A DNA stretch of 64,000 nucleotides from Amycolatopsis regifaucium (GTDB lineage: Bacteria; Actinomycetota; Actinomycetes; Mycobacteriales; Pseudonocardiaceae): positions 136,129-200,128 of the forward strand of contig NZ_LQCI01000004.1 of the NCBI RefSeq assembly GCF_001613935.1. The letters are read 5' to 3'. Within the stretch, counting starts at the first letter, position 1. Every line of letters begins with the position of its first letter. The notes under the pieces are model-generated. The model saw only the letters and a program-made list of their open reading frames with translations, had not been told where the DNA came from and ran no database searches. A program made the translations under genes and the position numbers. Shown piece after piece: positions 8,855 to 17,877 of the stretch.

Positions 8855-9367
8855 ATGGCCGATTCCGACAACCGCCCGTTCCACGTCGTCACCGGCGTGC
8901 TCACGGTCGTCGCGGCCCTGCTCGGTCACTCGGTGACCTTGCCGCATCCGCAGGCCTGGCTCTTCGGCGCCGTCGCCGCGCTCGCCGTCCTGATCCCCGC
9001 CGAGGTCGCGTTCTTCGTGCTGAGCGGCAGGCGACCGGCGAAAAGGACGGAGTCGCGCGCGCCCGAGCCCACCACCGGCTACGACCACTACAGCCTGCTG
9101 GGCCGCGCGCTGACGGCCATCGAAGCGGTGCGGCCGGGCGAGACGGAACTGGCCGGAACCTTCCGGCGCGCGGTGGCGAAACTCGAAGACCGCGCCGGCG
9201 ACAACGAGACGGCCGTCGTCGAACTGCGGGTGACGGTGAAGCAGACCACCGAAAAGCTGGAGCGGCACGCCCGGGACGAGAATCCGGATCCGGTGATGCT
9301 CGTCCAGCGGATGATGTTGTACCGGGAACAACTCGAAGACGCGCTCGCGGCGGCCGAAGCGGGCTGA
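8855..9367 (+). CDS. Small membrane protein with cytoplasmic helical tail
   Basis: The product is 170 aa. Two hydrophobic segments lie at about residues 9-28 and 33-55, followed by a charged, probably helical C-terminal region of about 110 residues rich in Glu, Arg and Ala (VELRVTVKQTTEKLERHARD). No catalytic motif is seen. It starts one base after the stop of the VWA gene, so it is almost certainly co-translated with it and belongs to the KAP operon. It may be an adaptor between the membrane NTPase and the VWA protein; this is inferred from position only. Confidence 0.75.
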   Translation: MADSDNRPFHVVTGVLTVVAALLGHSVTLPHPQAWLFGAVAALAVLIPAEVAFFVLSGRRPAKRTESRAPEPTTGYDHYSLLGRALTAIEAVRPGETELAGTFRRAVAKLEDRAGDNETAVVELRVTVKQTTEKLERHARDENPDPVMLVQRMMLYREQLEDALAAAEAG

Positions 9368-9546
9368 CGGCCAAGCGCGCTAGAGCCAACCGTGTCTTGA
9401 GTAGCTGCATGGGTACTCACGTGGGCCCCAAGACACTGGCAGCGAGCCGCCCAAGGCCAGCTGTCGAACGCCGCCAACCAGGCTGAGTCGCGCTGAGTGT
9501 GCGGTGCCGAACAGACTACGGCCGTGCGTCATGCTGATCTGACAGC

Positions 9547-9912
9547 ATGCCGTTGATCGGGCGCCGGGTTGTCGAAGGCGTGGAACATGTGGTCGTGCCG
9601 GTGGAGCACCGGTTCAGCCTGGAGGAGGCCGTGCTGGCGGTGATGGCCGCCAAGAGCACCGTGCGGCCCGCCCCCGGGATCAAGGTCGCACCCTTGAAGG
9701 TGTCAGAGGTACGGTCAGCGCTGCTCTACGCGGCGAAACACGCCGACAGACGGCACCAGATCGTGGACAGCTATTTCGTCGAGGCCGAGGACGGACCGTT
9801 GCACCGGCTGGCCGAGTGGATCAGATCGGAGCTGGTCCGGCTGGGCATCTTCACCACACACGATGGTTCCGCCGCCGGATCGGGTGGCCGATTCGGTTAC
9901 TCTCCGCGATAG
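9547..9912 (+). CDS. Hypothetical protein, 121 aa
   Basis: I do not recognise the family. The frame has the strong G/C third-position bias of real genes here and no competing frame. The protein has a mixed N-terminal half (VVEGVEHVVVPVEHRFSLEEAVLAVMAAKS), then a helical stretch with several His and aromatic residues, and a Gly/Ser-rich tail. No signal peptide or membrane segment is seen. The start ATG lies in the right arm of a small inverted repeat, ATGCTG-N6-CAGCAT (9531-9548), and there is no good Shine-Dalgarno sequence. The Crp gene begins 30 bases downstream. It could be a decayed fragment of a larger gene. Confidence 0.45.
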   Translation: MPLIGRRVVEGVEHVVVPVEHRFSLEEAVLAVMAAKSTVRPAPGIKVAPLKVSEVRSALLYAAKHADRRHQIVDSYFVEAEDGPLHRLAEWIRSELVRLGIFTTHDGSAAGSGGRFGYSPR

Positions 9913-9941
9913 GTGTTCACGACTGCCTGGGAGGGTGTTTC

Positions 9942-10643
9942 GTGGGTTTGGGCCCGGAGGCCGCCGAAGAAAGAGAACGTCCGTTCCTGGAGCGGCTGGA
10001 CGAACCCGTCCGTGCCCGGTTACTGGAGATGGGCACCCCGCAGACCTACGAGAGCAGACAGGCGCTGATGCGCGCGGGCGAGCCCGGCGACTTCGTCATG
10101 CTGCTGCGGCACGGCTACGTGAAGGTGACCAGCGCCGACCGGATGGGGGCGACGGTTATCCTCGACGTCGGGGTGCCCGGCGATCTGCACGGCGAGATCG
10201 CGGTGATCGCGGGCGGCATCCGGATGGCCGACGTCGTGGCCATCGAGGAGGTCCACGTCCGGCGGATCGCGGCGAGCGAGTTCAACCGCTTCCTGCTGGA
10301 CCATCCGTCGGCGATGCGGGAGGTGCTGGTGAGCGTCGCCCGCCGGTTCGTGCTCGCCCAGCGGCAGCGGACGCAGTCGTGGAAACCGCAGGCGGTGGCG
10401 CGGGTCGCGACGCGGCTGGACTACCTGGTCGATGTCTGCGGCATCCGGACACCCGCCGGCTGGCGGATCGGGATCCCGTTGAGCCAGGACGAACTCGCGC
10501 AGTTCATCCCGATGGGCCGGACGATGGTCGCGCAGGCACTGGACAAGCTCCGGAAGGCAGGAGTCGTGGCCAGTTCGCGCCGTGCGATCACGGTCGTCGA
10601 TCGCGACGCATTGCGGGTGATCACGGAAAAAGGTGTGACTTAG
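9942..10643 (+). CDS. Crp/Fnr-family transcriptional regulator
   Basis: A 233-aa cyclic-nucleotide-binding-fold regulator. Residues about 15-130 form the cNMP-binding beta-barrel (GDFVMLLRHGYVKV, GDLHGEIAVIAGG with the phosphate-cassette-like Glu). The C-terminal winged helix (about 150-225) includes IPLSQDELAQFIPMGRTMVAQALDKLRKAGVV, the DNA-reading helix. The phosphate cassette lacks the usual Arg-Ala pair of cAMP-binding Crp, so the ligand may differ. GTG 9942 is chosen because GGGAGGG is eight bases upstream. The next gene encodes a nucleotide-cyclase homologue, a pairing common in this group. A Crp-like half-site pair overlaps its own 3' end, suggesting it controls the cyclase-homologue gene. 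Confidence 0.87.
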   Translation: MGLGPEAAEERERPFLERLDEPVRARLLEMGTPQTYESRQALMRAGEPGDFVMLLRHGYVKVTSADRMGATVILDVGVPGDLHGEIAVIAGGIRMADVVAIEEVHVRRIAASEFNRFLLDHPSAMREVLVSVARRFVLAQRQRTQSWKPQAVARVATRLDYLVDVCGIRTPAGWRIGIPLSQDELAQFIPMGRTMVAQALDKLRKAGVVASSRRAITVVDRDALRVITEKGVT

Positions 10644-10696
10644 CTCACTGGCGTTGACCATGGCGGGGTCAGGTTCTGTTCGGTTCCGAACAGAAC
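10634..10696. promoter_or_regulatory. Crp-like site and an 11-bp-arm palindrome upstream of cyclase homologue
   Basis: TGTGA-CTTAGC-TCACT (10634-10649) matches the classical Crp consensus TGTGA-N6-TCACA in nine of ten half-site bases. Just downstream, GTTCTGTTCGG-TT-CCGAACAGAAC (10673-10696) is a perfect 11-bp inverted repeat. A TTGACC at 10654-10659 could be a -35 element, placing the palindrome over the -10 region. Together they look like an activator site plus an operator for the gene starting at 10765. Confidence 0.6.
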
Positions 10697-10764
10697 TTCC
10701 GGTGAGGAGTGGGAACACTGCTTCGTGCCGCCAGTTTTCACCGATCAGGGGAGGGGTCGCAGAG

Positions 10765-11454
10765 ATGCAGGTGCTGACCTCAGGCCATTACAACGCGCAC
10801 ACTCATGCCGTGCTCGCCGTCGACATCGTCGGTTCGTCCAAGGCCAGCGATGACCTGCTGGATCCGATGAAGACCGAGATGGAGACGCTGGTCTCCCGCT
10901 CCTTCACCGCGGTCGGGCTCGCGCCGGCGGAAGCACGGCATTTCCGGGAGACCGGCGACGGGCTGATGGTCGCCTATCCGGACCGGGCCGTCGGCCAGCT
11001 CTGCGAGGTCGTGTTCCACCTGGACCATCTGCTGCGGTCCCGCAACCGGTACGCCCGCGTCCCGATGCGAGCGCGGGTGGCCGTCCATATGGGACCGATG
11101 GCGGACAATCACCGCTACCACCGCACCTACATCACGCTGACCCGGCTGCTGTGCGCGTCGACCTTCAACGACGCCGTCGGCTACTGGTGCCGTCTCGATC
11201 CGACCGGCGACAAATTCGGCGCCGGGATGATCGTCTCGCAATCGGTGTGGCGCAACGTGGTCGAGCCGTTCGGTGTCGCGCTGGTCCCGCCGGCGCGCTG
11301 CGGCCGGATCAGCGTCACCACCCCGGATTTCGCCGACAGCGCGTGGATTCACCTGCCAGGCCTGGACGCCGACGCCGTACTGGCCGAAGTCGACCCCGCG
11401 GTGCCGGCGCCGCTCGTGTTCGACCGGGTGAGCCGGTTGTCCACGACGGCCTAG
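10765..11454 (+). CDS. Class III nucleotidyl-cyclase homology domain protein
   Basis: The 229-aa protein has the fold signature of class III adenylate/guanylate cyclases: AVLAVDIVGSS with the first metal-binding Asp at 20, and FRETGDGLMVAY with the second Asp at 65. The C-terminal half lacks the usual dimer-interface loop with the adenine-specifying Lys/Asp and the transition-state Asn/Arg pair, so catalysis is doubtful; many actinobacterial homologues next to Crp genes appear degenerate. No membrane or sensor domain is present. The start at 10765 is supported by GGGGAGGGG upstream. It follows a Crp gene and is preceded by a Crp-like site. It may make a ligand for that regulator or act as a nucleotide sensor. 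Confidence 0.72.
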   Translation: MQVLTSGHYNAHTHAVLAVDIVGSSKASDDLLDPMKTEMETLVSRSFTAVGLAPAEARHFRETGDGLMVAYPDRAVGQLCEVVFHLDHLLRSRNRYARVPMRARVAVHMGPMADNHRYHRTYITLTRLLCASTFNDAVGYWCRLDPTGDKFGAGMIVSQSVWRNVVEPFGVALVPPARCGRISVTTPDFADSAWIHLPGLDADAVLAEVDPAVPAPLVFDRVSRLSTTA

Positions 11455-11503
11455 CCCCAGACCGGGCGAGCCGGCTTCCAGGGAGGGAAAGCCGTACCGC
11501 CCG

Positions 11504-11545
11504 CCGGTTTCTGGCCCGGTACCCCTACGCCGGGCCAGAAACCGG
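11504..11545. terminator. Strong bidirectional terminator
   Basis: Perfect 16-bp stem CCGGTTTCTGGCCCGG / CCGGGCCAGAAACCGG with a 10-base loop between the convergent cyclase-homologue and DUF1996 genes. Confidence 0.8.
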
Positions 11546-11555
11546 ACCTTCGCAC

Positions 11556-13028
11556 CTACTGGCGACAGCGCTTCCCGCTGTTGACGCACTTCACGAGCTG
11601 GTTCATCAGGCATTGCGACATCACGTTCGCGAAGTCGTCGTGGTCGGAGCGCGGGTTGTGCTTCTCCTGCGCGAACGCGTCGACCGCGTACTGCCCGGCG
11701 GCCTGGACCTCCGGCGGGATGTCGTAGGTCAGCGTGATCCGCAGCTGCGGCACGTTCTTGAAGCCGCGCGGGCATTTCCCGTCGCGGTCGGAGAACACGA
11801 TATGCGTGCGATGGTTGGCGCTGTCGGTGTTCTTCCCGTCCCAGCAGTTCGGGAACGAGTGGACACGGGTGACCTTGCTCCCCTGCGGGCAGATCGGATA
11901 CAGCTCGGTGAGCCGGTCTTCGAAGCCGCTGCAGGTCCAGCTGGGCCGGGCGTTGGCCGGGCCGTTGGTGGACTGCTTGGCGTCGCCGTAGAGCACCCGC
12001 AGGAACTTCGGCATCGCGACGACGCGGCGGGCGCCGCCGCTGGTGAAGGTCAGATCCACCTTCGCGGGACGCTGGATCTCGCCTTCGTTGTCACCGATCT
12101 CGTTGTTGTCGTCGACACCGGGAAGCTCGGCGGCCTTGCCGTCGGACTTCTTCTTCTCGACGTCGCCGCCCTTGGCGACCTTGCTGTTCTCACCGCCGTT
12201 GTCGAGGCCGCCTTCGCCGTTCTGCTTCACCGCGCAGCCGGTGAGCTGGTCTTCGGGCTTCGCGACTGGTTTGCCCGCCTGCTTCATCTGATCGGCGATC
12301 TTCTTGATCGCCGCCTGGCGTTGGTTCTTCAGGTCGTCGAGCACCTTGGCGGCCTGTTTTCCCTGCGCCAGCTGGTTGTTCGCGTTGTCGACGTCCTGGT
12401 CGATCTTGATGAGGCCTTCGTTGACCGCGTCCATGGCCTGGTCGGGGACGTCCTCGAGTTCGCTGGCGACGTCGGGGCAGTCGGCCTGTGGGGAGGCTTC
12501 GTCCTTGGCCGCGTTCGCGCGGTCGGCGGCGAGCTTCTCCTCGTTCGCCGCTTCGTTTTCTTCCTCTTCCTCGGTGTTGATCCGGATGACCGGCCAGAAG
12601 TAGGCGGATTTGTCGCCGTTCTTGCAGGTGGTGCCCGCGCGGAGCAGGCTCTTGTTGTTCGAGTCCGCGTTGGTCGAGAGATTCCCGACGTAGTCGTGGA
12701 GGTGCTCGGCTCCATTGCGGACACCGGGCTGGGCGATGAAGTTGTCGCCGTTGAAGTGGCCGTTCTCGTTCCGGCCGCAGTCGACGGTGAACGTCCCTCG
12801 TGCGCCTCGGTTCGCGAGGTCGAGATTGACGTTGTTGCCGCGGGGGACCTTCGCGATGTCGATGAAGAACGACTTGTCGGCGCCGTCGGCCCTGGCCGAG
12901 TCGGGGATCCCGGTCGTGTTCACCACGACGAGCCCGCCGATGGCGAGAGAGAGCGCGATGGCGCCGGTGGCGAGTTTGGTCCGGCGTGCCATGCGGTGGC
13001 GGCCGGCGGATCTCGGGTTACGGGGCAT
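11556..13028 (-). CDS. Secreted DUF1996 domain protein with a large charged insertion
   Basis: This 490-aa exported protein starts at ATG 13028 (GAGGTGA upstream). Residues 1-48 hold an Arg-rich n-region and hydrophobic core, cleaved near SARAD. The DUF1996 domain is in two parts: residues about 50-150 (HLHDYVGN near 109-116) and about 334-490 (MPKFLRVLYGDAKQ, SFPNCWDGKNTDSANH, HIVFS). Between them lie about 180 residues that are very acidic (NTEEEEENEAANEE), then predicted coiled coil (DNANNQLAQGKQAAKVLDDL), then Lys/Gly/Asn-rich linker. DUF1996 proteins are secreted and occur in fungi and actinobacteria, with unknown function. Ten or so Cys suggest disulphides. It is separated from the upstream tct operon by a terminator, so it is probably monocistronic. 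Confidence 0.88.
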   Translation of the reverse strand: MPRNPRSAGRHRMARRTKLATGAIALSLAIGGLVVVNTTGIPDSARADGADKSFFIDIAKVPRGNNVNLDLANRGARGTFTVDCGRNENGHFNGDNFIAQPGVRNGAEHLHDYVGNLSTNADSNNKSLLRAGTTCKNGDKSAYFWPVIRINTEEEEENEAANEEKLAADRANAAKDEASPQADCPDVASELEDVPDQAMDAVNEGLIKIDQDVDNANNQLAQGKQAAKVLDDLKNQRQAAIKKIADQMKQAGKPVAKPEDQLTGCAVKQNGEGGLDNGGENSKVAKGGDVEKKKSDGKAAELPGVDDNNEIGDNEGEIQRPAKVDLTFTSGGARRVVAMPKFLRVLYGDAKQSTNGPANARPSWTCSGFEDRLTELYPICPQGSKVTRVHSFPNCWDGKNTDSANHRTHIVFSDRDGKCPRGFKNVPQLRITLTYDIPPEVQAAGQYAVDAFAQEKHNPRSDHDDFANVMSQCLMNQLVKCVNSGKRCRQ

Positions 13029-13182
13029 GGAATCGTTCACCTCGTTCGGTGTCGTTTCGCGGAGTCCGGGGGATGCGTCACCGGCATCGCCGGCGTCACT
13101 GACTCCGCGTTGGCTGAAACGGCCCCGGTGCAAGGACGGTTCAAAACGCGATCTAGCCGTTACTATTTCGTTATGTTGCCGG

Positions 13183-13217
13183 AAGACCCGGCCTCGGGGC
13201 AGTCGAGGCCGGGTCTT
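13183..13217. terminator. Terminator of the tctCBA operon
   Basis: Perfect 14-bp stem AAGACCCGGCCTCG / CGAGGCCGGGTCTT with a seven-base loop, 19 bases beyond the tctA stop on the minus strand. Confidence 0.75.
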
Positions 13218-13235
13218 GATCGGGATCGCCGCAGG

Positions 13236-14753
13236 TCAGACGTCCACTTTGGCCCGTGGTTCCGCCTCGGCCGCGGGCGGCCGGGAGGGCAGGAGACGCT
13301 TGATCAACGGGAAGAACACGATCAGCAGGATGATCACGTAGACCACGATCGAGAACGGGGTGTTGACCAGTCCGATCAGGTCGCCGTCGCTCAGTTGCAG
13401 CGCGCGCCGCATCTGCTGCTCGGCGGCCGGGCCGAGGATGACGCCGATGATCGCCGGCAGCACCGGCAGGCCGTAGCGTCGCATCGCGAAGCCGAGCAGG
13501 CCGATCACGAACATGACCAGCAGGTCGAAGATGTCCGCGTTGACCGCATACGCGCCGACACTGGCGAAGAACAGGATGCCCGCGTAGAGGTACGGCCGCG
13601 GGATCCGCAGCAGCTTCGCCCACAGCGGCGCCAGCGGCAGGTTCAGCACCAGCAGCAGCGTCAGCCCGACGAACAGCGAGGCGATCAGGCCCCACACCAG
13701 CGACGACTCCCGCTCGAACAGCAGCGGTCCCGGCTGGATGCCGTACTGCTGGAACGCCGCGAGCATCACGGCCGCGACCGCGGTGGTCGGCAGGCCGAGC
13801 GTCAGCATCGAGACCAGCGTCCCGGCGGCGGAGGCCGACGCCGTCGCTTCCGGGCCCGCGACGCCTTCGATGGCGCCCTTGCCGAACTCGTCCTTGTGCT
13901 TCGAGAGGCGCTTTTCCGTGACGTAGGAGAGGAACGTCGGGATCTCCGCGCCACCGGCGGGCACCGCGCCGAACGGGAAGCCGATCAGCGGACCGCGCAA
14001 CCACGGTTTCCAGGTCCGTTTGAGATCGGCACGCGAAAGCCACGGCCTGCCGACCGGGATCGGTTCGAACGCGTTGCGCCGCAGATGCGCGGCGACCCAC
14101 AGCGACTCGCCGACCGCGAACAGCGCGACCGCCACGATCACCACGTCGATGCCGTCGGCCAGATGCAGCGAGCCGAAGGTGAGCCGCTGCTGGCCGGTCA
14201 TCTCGTCCAGGCCGACCAGCCCGATGGTGAGCCCGATCAGCAGCGACGCCACGCCGCGGATCCGGGAACCGCCGAGCACCGAGGTGACCGCGATGAACGC
14301 CAGCACCATGATCGCGAACAGGTCCGGCGCGCCGATGTCGACGGCGTGCTTCGCGATCACCGGGGCCAGCACGACCAGCGCGATCGTGCCGAGGATGCCG
14401 CCGACGAAGTGCCCGATGGCGGCCGCGGCAAGCGCTTGCGCGCCACGTCCCTTGCGCGCCATGGGATTGCCGTCGATGGCCGCGACGACCGCCGCGCTCT
14501 CGCCCGGGGTGTTCAGCAGGATCGACGTCGTCGAGCCGCCGAACATCCCGCCGTAGTAGATGCCGGCGAACATGATGAACGCGCCAGTGGGCTCCAGCCC
14601 GTAAGTGACCGGGAGCAGCAGCGCCACCGCCATGGCCGGGCCGATGCCGGGCAGTACGCCGATCGCGGTGCCGAGCAGGACCCCGATCGCCGCCATCGCG
14701 ATATGGGCCGGGGTCAGCGCGGTGCCGAAGCCGTCGATGAGTTGCTGAAGCAT
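13236..14753 (-). CDS. tctA: Tripartite tricarboxylate transporter permease TctA
   Basis: The large membrane subunit of a TTT-type secondary transporter, 505 aa with about ten to twelve hydrophobic segments. Family hallmarks are present: [22 protein letters not shown] near the N-terminus, [20 protein letters not shown], and the inverted-topology repeat with [20 protein letters not shown] and [16 protein letters not shown]. It works with the small subunit TctB and the periplasmic/lipoprotein receptor TctC to import a carboxylate using the ion gradient. Its ATG overlaps the tctB stop (ATGA), so the two are translationally coupled. The substrate is not readable from sequence: citrate, other tricarboxylates or aromatic acids are possible. 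The divergent CitA/CitB-type two-component system is the likely regulator. Confidence 0.95.
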   Translation of the reverse strand: MLQQLIDGFGTALTPAHIAMAAIGVLLGTAIGVLPGIGPAMAVALLLPVTYGLEPTGAFIMFAGIYYGGMFGGSTTSILLNTPGESAAVVAAIDGNPMARKGRGAQALAAAAIGHFVGGILGTIALVVLAPVIAKHAVDIGAPDLFAIMVLAFIAVTSVLGGSRIRGVASLLIGLTIGLVGLDEMTGQQRLTFGSLHLADGIDVVIVAVALFAVGESLWVAAHLRRNAFEPIPVGRPWLSRADLKRTWKPWLRGPLIGFPFGAVPAGGAEIPTFLSYVTEKRLSKHKDEFGKGAIEGVAGPEATASASAAGTLVSMLTLGLPTTAVAAVMLAAFQQYGIQPGPLLFERESSLVWGLIASLFVGLTLLLVLNLPLAPLWAKLLRIPRPYLYAGILFFASVGAYAVNADIFDLLVMFVIGLLGFAMRRYGLPVLPAIIGVILGPAAEQQMRRALQLSDGDLIGLVNTPFSIVVYVIILLIVFFPLIKRLLPSRPPAAEAEPRAKVDV

Positions 14754-15247
14754 CAGAACACCTCCATCAACGGGCCACCGGGGAGCGGGACACCGAGCAG
14801 GTTGTTGAAAATCAGGAATGTCGCGACGGACATGCCCGCCGCGATCAGCGGGTCACGCACCAGGTTGCGGCTGCCGAGCGCGTAGGCCGCGCCCCAGAAA
14901 AGGATCGCGCCCGAGATCGGGAAACCGACCAGGCCGATCAAGGCCGCGTTGGCGAGGAAAGCCCCGCACAGCAACAGGACCGTACGCAGGTCGGCGGGTG
15001 CGGTGAGGTCGATGTCCTCGCCGCCCTCGGCCTCTCCCTTGCCGCCGCGCAACACGTCGCGCGCCAGTAGCACGGCGACGATCAGCAGCAGCGAGCCGAC
15101 CAGGATCGGCACCGCCTTCGGTCCCACCGGTCCGCGCTGGGCGAAATCGGTCGGAATCCTCAGCGCGTCGGTGAGCACCAGTGCCCCGAGCGCCAGAAGT
15201 ACCACGCTCACCCCGAGTTCGGAGCGCTCCTTCAGCCACGTGGTCAT
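14753..15247 (-). CDS. tctB: Tripartite tricarboxylate transporter small subunit TctB
   Basis: A 164-aa membrane protein with four hydrophobic segments (about residues 12-28, 47-65, 89-115 and 130-150), the usual size and topology for TctB. It is the poorly conserved small membrane partner of TctA; the order C-B-A with ATGA overlaps at both ends is the main support. The start at 15247 is fixed by the overlap with the tctC stop. A longer open frame upstream runs inside tctC and is rejected. Confidence 0.88.
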   Translation of the reverse strand: MTTWLKERSELGVSVVLLALGALVLTDALRIPTDFAQRGPVGPKAVPILVGSLLLIVAVLLARDVLRGGKGEAEGGEDIDLTAPADLRTVLLLCGAFLANAALIGLVGFPISGAILFWGAAYALGSRNLVRDPLIAAGMSVATFLIFNNLLGVPLPGGPLMEVF

Positions 15248-16230
15248 GCCAGACCCAGCTCTTTCAGCACCGTTGCCACTCGAGTGTTCTCCTCTTCGAG
15301 AAACGAACCGAACTGCTCCCCTGGCGCGAACGCCCCGGTCCATCCGTTGCGCTGCAAGGCTTCCTGCCACTGCGGCGTCTTCTGCAGCCGCTCGAACAGG
15401 CCGACCAGCTTCGCGCGGTCCGCGTCGGTGATGCCGGGCGGCGCGACGATGCCGCGCCAGTTGGTGAACTTGACGTCCACACCGGACTCCGAAAGCGTCG
15501 GCGCGTCGATGCCGGGGATCCGGTTCGCGCTGGTCACCGCGAGCACCCGGAGCGTGCCCGCCTGGATCTGGTCGCGGTACTCGCCGACCCCGGAGACACC
15601 GAACGCGACCTTGCCGCCGAGGACCGACGCGAGCAGTTCACCGCCGCCGTCGAACTGGACGTAGTTGACCGCCTTGGGCGCGAGCCCGACCGCCTTCGCC
15701 ATCAGCATCGGCGCCAGGTGGTCCGGGCCGCCGGGCGAAGAACCGCCGCCGACCTGGACCGCGCCGGGGTCGGCCTTCCACGCGTCGACCAGCTGGCCGA
15801 TCGTCTGGTACGGCGAGTCCTTGCCGACCACGACGATGTCCGACTCTTCGATCAGCTTCGCCACCGGTGTGGTGTCGAGCAAGGACGACGGCGACTTGTT
15901 CGTGAACACGCTGCCGACCACGCCGAGTCCCATGGACATGACGAGCTTGCCGTTGCCGCGTTCGGCCACCGTGCGGCCGAGGCCGACGGTCCCGCCGGCA
16001 CCGGGAAGGTTGAACACCTCCGCGTTGCCGAGCAGGTCGGCGTCCTCCATCGCCTTGGTCGCCGTGCGGGCCGTGATGTCGTAACCGCCGCCGGGCGCGT
16101 TGGGCACGAGTACCCGCAACGACCGGATCTGCGAGCCCTCGTCGGCCTCGCCGCCCGGGGTGAGCAACGGTGGCACCAGCAAAACGGCGACCAGCGCCGC
16201 CGCGATGGCCAACCAGCTACTGGGCTTCAC
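15244..16230 (-). CDS. tctC: Tripartite tricarboxylate transporter substrate-binding protein TctC
   Basis: The extracytoplasmic receptor of the TTT system, 328 aa from GTG 16230 (GGCGGGGA upstream). Residues 1-28 are a hydrophobic export signal or membrane anchor (LAIAAALVAVLLVPPLL); no lipobox Cys is seen, so it is probably retained by an uncleaved helix or released. The Bug-family fold follows: LRVLVPNAPGGGYDITAR, NLPGAGGTVGLGR, GGSSPGGPDH and GVGEYRDQIQAGTLR. The ligand carboxylate usually binds the two loops after the first strand and near the GAGG segment. Divergently placed 114 bp from the sensor kinase gene, which probably activates this operon when the same substrate is sensed. Confidence 0.93.
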   Translation of the reverse strand: MKPSSWLAIAAALVAVLLVPPLLTPGGEADEGSQIRSLRVLVPNAPGGGYDITARTATKAMEDADLLGNAEVFNLPGAGGTVGLGRTVAERGNGKLVMSMGLGVVGSVFTNKSPSSLLDTTPVAKLIEESDIVVVGKDSPYQTIGQLVDAWKADPGAVQVGGGSSPGGPDHLAPMLMAKAVGLAPKAVNYVQFDGGGELLASVLGGKVAFGVSGVGEYRDQIQAGTLRVLAVTSANRIPGIDAPTLSESGVDVKFTNWRGIVAPPGITDADRAKLVGLFERLQKTPQWQEALQRNGWTGAFAPGEQFGSFLEEENTRVATVLKELGLA

Positions 16231-16344
16231 TGTGATCCCCGCCTCTCTGCCGCGTGGTTGGCCATGTTGCACTCGTGTAAACAGAGATGTCCCGCTTGCG
16301 GGCCCAATGGTTGTTGTGTTCGTTTTGGTCACGCGGAGGTGGCG

Positions 16345-17877
16345 ATGGGTGCTCGGGGTTCGCTGGCCCGTCAGCTCCTCGTGTGGCAACTAGTAGTCGT
16401 GACTTGCCTACTCTGCGCGGTGGGCGTGCTGGCCGTCGTCCAGGCGGGGAGCAACTTCCGCACGACCGAGGGACGCCGGGCGCTTTCGGTCGCGGAGAGT
16501 GTCGCCGCGCAGGGTGTCGTGGGCGACCTCGGAAACGGCCCGTTCGAACTGAACGCGCCCGCGGAGACCGCGCGGAGCCTCTCCGGCGTCGATTTCGTGG
16601 TGATCGCGGGCGCGGATCGCTCCGTGCTCGCGTCACCGGATCCGGGTCAGTTGCGGACGCTGCTCGATATCGGCGAAAGCACTGTCCTGCATGGACGGTC
16701 CTGGGTCGGCGAACTCGACGGTTCGATCGTGGCGCATGTCCCGGTGCTCGACGAAAAGGGCGGCAAGGTGGTCCGCATGGTCGCGGCGGGCTCGAAGTCG
16801 CCCGGTTTCTTCGCGGGCGTGCTCGACTCGCCGGGCAACGCCCTGCGGGTGCTGGGTGTCGCGCTGGTGATCGGCGTGAGCGGTTCGCTGCTGCTGGCAC
16901 GGCGCGTGAAGAACCAGACGCTGGGCCTGGAACCGCACGAGATCACCGCACTGGTGGAGAACCGGGAGGCGCTCCTGCACGGCATCAAGGAGGGCGTCGT
17001 CGGCCTGGACCCGCAGCACCGGATCACCCTGGTCAACGATCAGGCTCGCGAACTGCTGGCGTTGCCGGAGGACGCCGTCGGCCGGTCGGTCGAGGACCTC
17101 GACCTCAACGAGCGCATCCGCGACCTGCTCACCGGCCGCGCGACCGGCGCCGACCAAATCGTCTTGCGGCAAGGGAAAGTGCTGACGCTGAACCGGATGC
17201 CGATCGACGTGCGCGGCGCTGTCGTCACCTTGCGGGACCGCACCGATCTGATGACGCTGCGGGACGAACTCGACGCCAGCAGGCATGCCACCGACACGTT
17301 GCGGGCGCAGGCGCACGAGTTCAGCAACCGGCTGCACACCATTTCCGGGCTGCTGGAACTCGGGGAGTACGACGAGGTTCGCGGCTACGTCAGCCGGATC
17401 AGTTCGGCGCAGGGGGAGTGGCGCGCGGAGGTCGGCTCGCGCATCGGCGACCCGGCGGTGGCGGCGCTGCTGATCGCGAAGGCGTCGCTCGCCGCGGAAC
17501 GCGGGGTCGGGCTGCGGATGGCCCCGGACAGCGAACTGGACCGGGTCGAGGAGGGACTGTCCACGGATTTGGTGACAGTGCTGGGAAATCTCGTCGACAA
17601 CGCGTTGGACGCCTTGGGTGGTGAGCGCGGCTGGATCGAGGTCGGCGTGTGGCAGGAGGATGACGAAGTGCGGGTGGAAGTCCGAGATTCCGGACCCGGT
17701 GTCGCCCCGGACATCGCCGAGGAAGTGTTCGAACACGGCTTCACCACGAAAGCGGCCGCCCACGGCCAGCGTGGTCTCGGCCTGGCGCTCATCCGGCAGG
17801 CGTGCGTCCGGCGGGGAGGATCGGTCGAGGTGCACAACTCCGGCGGCGCGGTGTTCACGGCAAGGCTTCCGCGATGA
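16345..17877 (+). CDS. CitA/DcuS-type sensor histidine kinase
   Basis: This is a membrane sensor kinase of 510 aa. A first transmembrane helix (about 11-33), an extracytoplasmic PAS-like sensor (about 35-160, with FVVIAGADRSVLASPDP) and a second helix (about 167-190) are followed by a cytoplasmic PAS domain (VENREALLHGIKEGVVGLD). The phospho-acceptor is His324 in AHEFSNRLHTISGLLELGEYDEV, the box typical of citrate/dicarboxylate sensors. The ATPase domain shows NLVDNALDAL, DSGPGV and GQRGLGLAL. GGAGGT precedes ATG 16345. It is coupled by ATGA to a response regulator and divergent from tctCBA, so carboxylate sensing for that transporter is likely. Confidence 0.92.
   Translation: MGARGSLARQLLVWQLVVVTCLLCAVGVLAVVQAGSNFRTTEGRRALSVAESVAAQGVVGDLGNGPFELNAPAETARSLSGVDFVVIAGADRSVLASPDPGQLRTLLDIGESTVLHGRSWVGELDGSIVAHVPVLDEKGGKVVRMVAAGSKSPGFFAGVLDSPGNALRVLGVALVIGVSGSLLLARRVKNQTLGLEPHEITALVENREALLHGIKEGVVGLDPQHRITLVNDQARELLALPEDAVGRSVEDLDLNERIRDLLTGRATGADQIVLRQGKVLTLNRMPIDVRGAVVTLRDRTDLMTLRDELDASRHATDTLRAQAHEFSNRLHTISGLLELGEYDEVRGYVSRISSAQGEWRAEVGSRIGDPAVAALLIAKASLAAERGVGLRMAPDSELDRVEEGLSTDLVTVLGNLVDNALDALGGERGWIEVGVWQEDDEVRVEVRDSGPGVAPDIAEEVFEHGFTTKAAAHGQRGLGLALIRQACVRRGGSVEVHNSGGAVFTARLPR

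Noticed and set aside
9392..9436. GTGTCTTG/CAAGACAC inverted repeat as a terminator of the KAP operon
   Set aside because: Only eight paired bases around a 29-base loop; too weak to claim.
11151..14885. A 1244-codon open frame on the plus strand across the DUF1996 and tctA genes
   Set aside because: It is antisense to two clear genes, its translation is an Arg/Gly/Asp-rich composition without domains, and it results from few stop codons in G/C-rich DNA.
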